Shown piece by piece: positions 58,815-64,000 of a stretch of 64,000 nt of DNA (the first letter of the stretch is position 1; each line of letters opens with the position of its first letter). The stretch spans positions 424,386 through 488,385 of the forward strand of contig NZ_JAKGCS010000015.1 in the NCBI RefSeq assembly GCF_021556395.1, written 5' to 3'. The notes beneath the pieces are model-generated. The model saw only the letters and a list, made by a program, of their open reading frames with translations, did not search any database and had not been told where the DNA came from. The position numbers were made by a program, and so were the translations under genes. The stretch is from Acuticoccus kalidii. GTDB lineage: Bacteria; Pseudomonadota; Alphaproteobacteria; Rhizobiales; Amorphaceae.

Positions 58815-61011
58815 ACCGCTCTTTCCCCAACCGACCGGCACCATGGGCCGCCCCTATCGGCGCTATGAGGCGCACGAGAAGGTCAACGGCACGGCGACCT
58901 ATGCGAGCGACGTGAGATTGGCGGGGACCGCCCACGCCTACCTCCTCGCCAGCAAGATCGGACGGGGCCGCATCGAGGCGTTCGATCTGACCGCGGCGCT
59001 CGCCGTGCCCGGTGTCGTCGACATTCTGACCCATGAGACCGTCGGCGGGCAGATCCGCCAGACCCCGTCCCTCTATACCGGCGGATATGCGGCGGACTCC
59101 GTGCGTCCGCTGGGCTCCGCCGACGTCGCCTATTGGGGCCAGCCGGTCGCCCTCGTCGTGGCCGACAGCTATGAGGCGGCGCGCGAGGCGGCCCAGAAGA
59201 TCGATGTCGCCTATGCCGTGGCCGAAGCCGCATCGAGTTTCGATTCCGGCGGCGCCGAACATTCGGAACTGGAGCAGCACGCTCTGCGCGTCGGCGATTT
59301 CGACGGCGCTTTCGCGGCGGCACCGTTCAAGATCGACGCCCATTATTCGACGCCGGTCCAGCATCACAACGCAATGGAGCTGTTCGCGACGCAATGCGTC
59401 TGGGATGGCGACCGGCTGACGGTCTACGAGCCGGGCCAATATCTCAACAACATCAAGTATGGCCTCGCCGAGCAGCTCGGCATCGATCCGGAGCGGATCC
59501 GGGTGGTGAATGCCTATGTCGGCGGCGCCTTCGGAGCGAAGGGATTCCTCACCCAGCGTACGGCCCTCGTCGCTCTCGCCGCCCGCCGGGTCGGCCGACC
59601 GGTGAAGCTGGTCGCGACGCGCGAGCAGGGCTTCTTTCTGTCCGCCTACCGCGCCGAAACGCGCCATCACGTTCAGCTCGCGGCCGACCAGGAGGGCCGG
59701 CTTCTCGCCCACCGGCACGAGGGGTGGGAGCTTACCTCCCGCGCCGATCTCCTCGCGTTCGGCGGCAATGGGATGACTGTCAGGCTCTACGCCTGTCCCA
59801 ATATCGAAAGCCGCGTGAACGTCGCGCGGGTCGATCGCTCCACCCCCGGATTCATGCGGGGGCCGGCCGAGGTGCCCTATGCCTTCGCGTTGGAGACGGC
59901 GCTCGACGAGTTGGCCTATGCGGCCGGTCTCGATCCCGTCGAGCTGCGACGCATCAACGACACCGATGTCGAGCCCGTGGGTGGCCTGCCCTATACGAGC
60001 CGCTCTCTGATGCAATGCTTCGACGCCGCGGGCGCCGCGTTCGGCTGGCCCGACCGCACCGCGGAGCCCGGTTCGATGCGGGACGGCGACTGGCGCGTCG
60101 GATGGGGCTGTGCCGCGGCCTTCTACCCGGCCTATGCGGCCAGCTCCTCCGCCCGCGTCCGCCTTCATGCCGATGGGCGCGTCCATGTCGCCAGCGGGGG
60201 GCATGAGCTCGGCCAGGGCATGTACACGATGATGGCGCAGGTCGCGGCCGAGCGCCTCGGCGTGCCGATGGACCGCGTCTCGGTCTCGCTCGGCGACACC
60301 GACCTGCCGCCGGCCATCGTCGCGGGCGGCTCCTCATCCACGACGAGCGTCGCGCCGGCGATCATGGCCGCCTGTGACGCCATCCGCCGGCGGCTCGGTC
60401 TCGACGAGGGATCGCAGGGCGACGTCGTCGCGGCGATGGTCGCGTCCGGTACGGGGATGGTGGAGGAATATGCCGAGACGCGCGCCCATGGCGAGGCGCC
60501 CGACACGATGCGACGGCTCCATCGCGGGCAGGCGGCTCCGTCCGGCGGCATCCACCTCGAAGACCGGGTGCAGTTCGCGCTGGGCGCCCAGTTCGTCGAG
60601 GTCCGCATCCATGCCCGCACGCGCGAAATCCGGGTGCCGCGCGCGGTCGGAGCCTTCGCCGCGGGCCGCATCATCAACCCGCGGACCGCCCATGGCCAAC
60701 TCGTCGGCGGCATGATCTGGGGCATCAGCTCCGCGCTCATGGAGCACACCGATATCGATCCGCGGAACGCCGGCTATATCAACGCGAACCTCGCCGATTA
60801 TCTCCTGCCGGTGAACGCCGATATCGGGACCGTGCAAGCCATCATGGTCCCGGAGGTGGACGACCTCGTCAGCCCGGCGGGCGTGAAAGGCGTCGGCGAA
60901 ATTGGAACGGTGGGAACGGCGGCGGCCATCTCGAACGCGGTCCATCACGCGATCGGCAAGCGCTTGCGGGATCTGCCGCTGCGCATCGAGCACATTCTGG
61001 AAGACATCTGA
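58807..61011 (+). CDS. paoC: Periplasmic aldehyde oxidoreductase, molybdopterin subunit (PaoC-like)
   Basis: A 734-residue catalytic subunit. GAFGAKGFLTQ and GFMRGPAEVPYAFALE bind the pterin; GVKGVGEIGTVG holds the essential glutamate near the C-terminus. The GTG at 58807 overlaps the paoB stop and has GGAGG about 7 bases upstream. With PaoA and PaoB it should oxidise aromatic or other aldehydes in the periplasm. The dedicated chaperone PaoD/XdhC-like gene, usual in this operon, is not visible downstream. Confidence 0.9.
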   Translation: MTEPLFPQPTGTMGRPYRRYEAHEKVNGTATYASDVRLAGTAHAYLLASKIGRGRIEAFDLTAALAVPGVVDILTHETVGGQIRQTPSLYTGGYAADSVRPLGSADVAYWGQPVALVVADSYEAAREAAQKIDVAYAVAEAASSFDSGGAEHSELEQHALRVGDFDGAFAAAPFKIDAHYSTPVQHHNAMELFATQCVWDGDRLTVYEPGQYLNNIKYGLAEQLGIDPERIRVVNAYVGGAFGAKGFLTQRTALVALAARRVGRPVKLVATREQGFFLSAYRAETRHHVQLAADQEGRLLAHRHEGWELTSRADLLAFGGNGMTVRLYACPNIESRVNVARVDRSTPGFMRGPAEVPYAFALETALDELAYAAGLDPVELRRINDTDVEPVGGLPYTSRSLMQCFDAAGAAFGWPDRTAEPGSMRDGDWRVGWGCAAAFYPAYAASSSARVRLHADGRVHVASGGHELGQGMYTMMAQVAAERLGVPMDRVSVSLGDTDLPPAIVAGGSSSTTSVAPAIMAACDAIRRRLGLDEGSQGDVVAAMVASGTGMVEEYAETRAHGEAPDTMRRLHRGQAAPSGGIHLEDRVQFALGAQFVEVRIHARTREIRVPRAVGAFAAGRIINPRTAHGQLVGGMIWGISSALMEHTDIDPRNAGYINANLADYLLPVNADIGTVQAIMVPEVDDLVSPAGVKGVGEIGTVGTAAAISNAVHHAIGKRLRDLPLRIEHILEDI

Positions 61012-61034
61012 CCCCAATGTTGCAAAGGTCTCAC

Positions 61035-62105
61035 ATGGAAATCGGCGTCGACAGTTTCGCGGCCATCCTCCCGGATCCGGCGACCGGCAAGCTGCCGTCG
61101 CCGACCGACCGCATGGCCGAACTCATCGAGGAGGTCGAGGTCGCGGACCGTGTCGGGCTCGACGTTTTCGGCATCGGCGAACACCATCGCGCGGAGTTCC
61201 TCGATTCCGCCCCCGCGATCATTCTCGCCGCCGCCGCGGCCCGTACGAGCCGGATCCGTCTGACGAGCGCCGTGACGGTGCTGAGCGCCGCCGACCCCGT
61301 GCGCGTCTTCCAGGAGTTCGCCACCCTCGACCTGATCGCCAAGGGCCGTGCCGAGCTCGTCGTCGGCCGGGGCTCGTTCGGCGAGGCCTTTCCGCTGTTC
61401 GGCCTCGACACGCGAGCCTATGACGAGCTTTTCGCCGAAAAGCTCGAGCTCTTCCTGAAGCTCGGCGAGACGACGAACATCACCTGGACCGGCCGCTTCC
61501 GTCCGCCCCTCACCGGCCAAGGCGTCTATCCCCGCCCCCATCAGCCGAAATTGCCGGTCTGGCTCGGCGTCGGCGGCACGCCGCAATCCTTCGCGCGCGC
61601 CGGGATGCTCGGCCTTCCGCTGATGGTCGCGATCATCGGGGGCAGTTTCGAGCGCTTCCGCCCCCTCGTCGATCTCTATCGCGAGGCCGGAATGAGCGCC
61701 GGACATCCGCCCGAGCAACTCAAGGTCGGCGTCCATGCGATGGGCTTCGTCGGCGAGACCGACAAGGCCGCGAAGGATGCGTTTTATCCGGGCTGGGCGC
61801 ACCTCACGGCGACGGTCGGCCGCGAACGCGGCTGGGCGCCGCCGAACCGCCCACAATTCGAGGTCATGGCAAGCCCCGACGGCGCGTTCCTGATCGGCGC
61901 GCCGGAGACGGTCGCGGCCAAGATGCGCCGTGCCGACGAGGCGCTCGGCGGCCTCTCGCGCATCACCTTCCAGATGAGCACCGCTTCTCTCGAAACGGCG
62001 GCGATGAAGCGATCGATCGAACTCCTCGGCACCGAAGTCGCCCCGATCATCTGCGCGGGCGAGACCGAAAGATCCAATCCCGAACGAGCACGAAAGGCGA
62101 ATTGA
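61035..62105 (+). CDS. LLM-class flavin-dependent oxidoreductase (luciferase-like)
   Basis: A 356-residue TIM-barrel flavoenzyme. ADRVGLDVFGIGEHHRAEFL and GRAELVVGRGSFGEAFPLFG are typical of the FMN-dependent luciferase-like group with 340-360 residues. FMNH2 would come from a separate reductase. ATG 61035 has AAAGG 6-7 bases upstream; an upstream ATG at 61017 would add six residues. It follows the paoC-like gene by 23 bases, and its stop overlaps the antiporter gene start. Confidence 0.83.
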   Translation: MEIGVDSFAAILPDPATGKLPSPTDRMAELIEEVEVADRVGLDVFGIGEHHRAEFLDSAPAIILAAAAARTSRIRLTSAVTVLSAADPVRVFQEFATLDLIAKGRAELVVGRGSFGEAFPLFGLDTRAYDELFAEKLELFLKLGETTNITWTGRFRPPLTGQGVYPRPHQPKLPVWLGVGGTPQSFARAGMLGLPLMVAIIGGSFERFRPLVDLYREAGMSAGHPPEQLKVGVHAMGFVGETDKAAKDAFYPGWAHLTATVGRERGWAPPNRPQFEVMASPDGAFLIGAPETVAAKMRRADEALGGLSRITFQMSTASLETAAMKRSIELLGTEVAPIICAGETERSNPERARKAN

Positions 62106-63868
62106 TGGCTGGAGCGAGCCTGGGGCAGACCATCGGACCCGCAGTCGTCCTCATGGGGGCGGCCGTTGTCGCCGTGCCGTTGTTCCGACGACTCGGGCTC
62201 GGCTCGGTCCTCGGCTATTTCGCCGCCGGCGTCCTCGTCGGGCCATCGGTGTTCGGGCTGTTCACGGATGCCGAAGCGATCCTGCATTTCTCCGAGCTCG
62301 GGGTGGTGATGTTCCTGTTCGTGATCGGACTGGAATTGCGACCACCCAAGCTGTGGGCGATGCGCGGTCAGATTTTCGGGCTGGGCCTCGTCCAGGTCGC
62401 CGGCGCGATCGCCGCCCTCACGGTGACGGGCGCAATGATCTTCGGTTTTTCCTGGCCCGTTGCCTTCGTCGCCGGCGCGGGCTTCGTCCTCTCCTCCACC
62501 GCGGTCATCATGTCGGTGCTGCAGGACAGGGGTGAGATTTCGAGTGCCGAGGGGCAGCGGTCGGTGGCGATCCTCCTGTTCGAGGACTTGATGATCGTGC
62601 CGCTTCTCGCGATCGTCGCCTTCATGTCGCCGCTCTCCAGCGGACAGTCGGGTTGGTCCGAGGCGCTGATGGCCCTCGGCGCCCTGCTCGCGCTGCTGGC
62701 GGTGTCGCGCTGGGGCCTCAATCCGTTCTTCGCGCTGCTGGCGCGGGCGCGAACGCGCGAAGTCCTGACGGCGGGCGCGCTGCTCGTCGTCCTCGGCGCC
62801 GCCCTCTTGATGGACGCCGCCGGCCTCTCGATGGCGATGGGTGCGTTCCTCGCGGGGGTGATGCTGTCGAGCTCGAGCTATCGCCATCAGATCGAAAGCG
62901 ACGTCGAGCCGTTTCGCGGCCTCCTGATGGGGCTGTTCTTCCTCGCCGTCGGCATGTCGCTCGATCTGTCCATCGTCGCCGCCGAATGGCCGCTGCTGCT
63001 CGCGATGCTGGCCGCGTTCACCGTCGCGAAGGGCATCGTGGTCTACGTCGTCGCACGCCTGTTCGGCAGCGCGAACGGGCAGGCGCTGCACCGCACGTCC
63101 ATGTTCCTGCAGGGCGGTGAGTTCGCCTTCGTCCTATATGCGGCGGCGACCTCGGGCGGCGTGATCGACGGGCGGGAGAACGCCCTTTTCGCGACCGTCG
63201 TCATCCTGTCCATGGCCGTGACCCCGCTCCTCATGATCGCCGCGGATCGGCTTCTGCGGAGCGAGGCGTCGATGGACGGCGTCGACATCGCCGAGGGTCT
63301 CAAGGGGCGCATTCTGGTCATCGGCTTCGGCCGGTTCGGCCAGATCGCCTCGCAGCTGCTGCTGTCGAAGGGCGTCGAGCTGTCCGTCATCGACAACGAC
63401 CCGGATCGGATCCGCGATGCGGCACGCTGGGGGTTCAAGGTGTTCTTCGGCGACGGCACCCGTCTCGATGCGCTGCGCCAGTCCGGCGCCGGCGAAGCCG
63501 ATGCGATGATGGTCTGCATCGACGATCCGAAGGCCGCGGTGCAGATCGTGGAGCTGGCGAAGCACGAGTTTCCGCAATTGAAGCTCCTGGTGCGCAGTTA
63601 TGATCGGGGCCACGCCCTCGAACTGATCCATGCCGGCGTCGACTATCAGATCCGCGAGACGGTGGAATCGGCCTATCTGATGGGGGCGCAGGGCCTGCGG
63701 GCCATCGGCTATGCCGAGGTCGATGTCGAGGAAGCCAGCGAGGATATCCGGCAGCGGGACGCGGAGCGGTTGTCGGAACAGGTGCAGGGAAGCGTCATGT
63801 CCGGACGGGATCGGCTGCACCTTCAACCCGTCCCGGAACCGCTCAGCGGCGCGGCGGCGTCGCATTAG
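62105..63868 (+). CDS. Kef-type (CPA2) K+/H+ antiporter
   Basis: A 587-residue transporter. Residues 1 to about 375 form a CPA2 exchanger with 12-13 helices (VLGYFAAGVLVGPSVFGLF, FLFVIGLELRPPKLW, SSTAVIMSVLQDRGE). Residues about 395-530 are a TrkA-N/RCK domain (ILVIGFGRFGQIASQLL, IDNDPDRIRDAARWGFKVFFGDGTRLDALR), as in KefB/KefC, which are gated by glutathione adducts and protect against electrophiles. Start TGATG overlaps the previous gene; AAAGG upstream. The next gene encodes a pirin. Confidence 0.9.
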   Translation: MAGASLGQTIGPAVVLMGAAVVAVPLFRRLGLGSVLGYFAAGVLVGPSVFGLFTDAEAILHFSELGVVMFLFVIGLELRPPKLWAMRGQIFGLGLVQVAGAIAALTVTGAMIFGFSWPVAFVAGAGFVLSSTAVIMSVLQDRGEISSAEGQRSVAILLFEDLMIVPLLAIVAFMSPLSSGQSGWSEALMALGALLALLAVSRWGLNPFFALLARARTREVLTAGALLVVLGAALLMDAAGLSMAMGAFLAGVMLSSSSYRHQIESDVEPFRGLLMGLFFLAVGMSLDLSIVAAEWPLLLAMLAAFTVAKGIVVYVVARLFGSANGQALHRTSMFLQGGEFAFVLYAAATSGGVIDGRENALFATVVILSMAVTPLLMIAADRLLRSEASMDGVDIAEGLKGRILVIGFGRFGQIASQLLLSKGVELSVIDNDPDRIRDAARWGFKVFFGDGTRLDALRQSGAGEADAMMVCIDDPKAAVQIVELAKHEFPQLKLLVRSYDRGHALELIHAGVDYQIRETVESAYLMGAQGLRAIGYAEVDVEEASEDIRQRDAERLSEQVQGSVMSGRDRLHLQPVPEPLSGAAASH

Positions 63869-63905
63869 AGCCGCGCGCGGGCAGGCCGACGAAAGGAAGA
63901 GGCGA

Positions 63906-64000
63906 ATGAGCTGGAATCCAGGGATCGAGCCCGGTTGCCCGGATGCGGTGGGTGCGGATGCGATCGAGACGCTGATCGTGCCGCGGGCGCGCGATCTCGG
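63906..64000 (+). CDS. Pirin-family protein (5' part, cut by window edge)
   Basis: The ATG at 63906 opens a frame to the window end: MSWNPGIEPGCPDAVGADAI and then ETLIVPRARDLG, 31 complete residues. IVPRARDLG is the start of the conserved cupin domain of pirins, which include quercetin-dioxygenase-like and redox-sensing proteins. Pirin genes often sit next to glutathione-regulated K+ efflux genes. The rest lies outside the window. Confidence 0.7.
   Translation, partial: MSWNPGIEPGCPDAVGADAIETLIVPRARDL

Noticed and set aside
1..64000. tRNA, rRNA, CRISPR, insertion sequences, prophage or integrase genes
   Set aside because: Looked for cloverleaf-like segments, regularly spaced repeats, transposase motifs and terminal inverted repeats; none was found by eye.

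Overview
The window is GC-rich (roughly two-thirds G+C) bacterial chromosome, densely coded with many 4-bp ATGA/GTGA overlaps. Gene content points to an alphaproteobacterium, most likely Hyphomicrobiales (Rhizobiales): a single-chain SecDF, two xanthine-dehydrogenase-type molybdenum hydroxylases, a tripartite tricarboxylate transporter (TctCBA), a polar amino-acid ABC importer with an IclR regulator, and a PPK2 / PhaC-like (DUF3141) / phosphotransacetylase / FabI stress island. Genus cannot be assigned from the sequence. No tRNA, rRNA, CRISPR array, insertion sequence or phage gene was seen.

Layout. 1-2.1 kb: the 3' end of a PaiB-type FMN-binding gene, an aspartate-dehydrogenase-like gene and a hexapeptide acetyltransferase. 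2.1-3.7 kb: an AT-rich intergenic island with an FNR/FixK-type dyad, then two small secreted proteins. 3.7-11.4 kb: an overlapping operon for a YbhGFSR-like ABC exporter ending in an Mg-type P-type ATPase. 11.5-14.3 kb: a DedA/ATP-grasp fusion and an alpha/beta hydrolase. 14.3-24.3 kb, minus strand: a Tat-exported Mo hydroxylase with 2Fe-2S and triheme cytochrome c subunits, a short-Q-loop cytochrome bd oxidase (cydAB), an HPF-type ribosome hibernation factor preceded by an FNR/FixK box, and Kup.

25-36.5 kb is a stress or low-oxygen island: Rnk-like GreA/B-family protein, polyphosphate kinase 2, a small conserved protein, a TPR regulator, a three-gene envelope set (2-TM protein, HlyD-like protein, coiled-coil protein), a DUF3141 protein with a PhaC-like Cys-Asp-His triad, a phosphate acetyltransferase interrupted by an in-frame UGA, FabI, and small membrane proteins including a GlsB/YeaQ type.

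36.5-42.4 kb: IclR regulator, amino-acid ABC importer (two permeases, ATPase, binding protein), a DoeB-like deacylase and a threonine-dehydratase/EutB-like enzyme, resembling part of an ectoine-degradation locus. Three consecutive GC-rich hairpins follow the binding-protein gene. 42.5-50.2 kb: LysR regulator divergent from an RraA-like gene, tctCBA and three dehydrogenases, apparently for uptake and catabolism of a hydroxy- or dicarboxylic acid. 50.4-56.4 kb: MFS exporter with TetR regulator, SecDF, and an L,D-transpeptidase lipoprotein. 57.2-64 kb: a PaoABC-like periplasmic aldehyde oxidoreductase, a luciferase-like flavin monooxygenase, a Kef-type K+/H+ antiporter and the start of a pirin gene.

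The most noteworthy points are the stop codon splitting the phosphate acetyltransferase, the C-terminal scrap of a second Mo-hydroxylase large subunit left upstream of the intact one, the PhaC-like triad in the DUF3141 protein and its neighbourhood, the DedA/ATP-grasp fusion, the three-hairpin array, and FNR/FixK-type dyads in front of dispersed stress genes.
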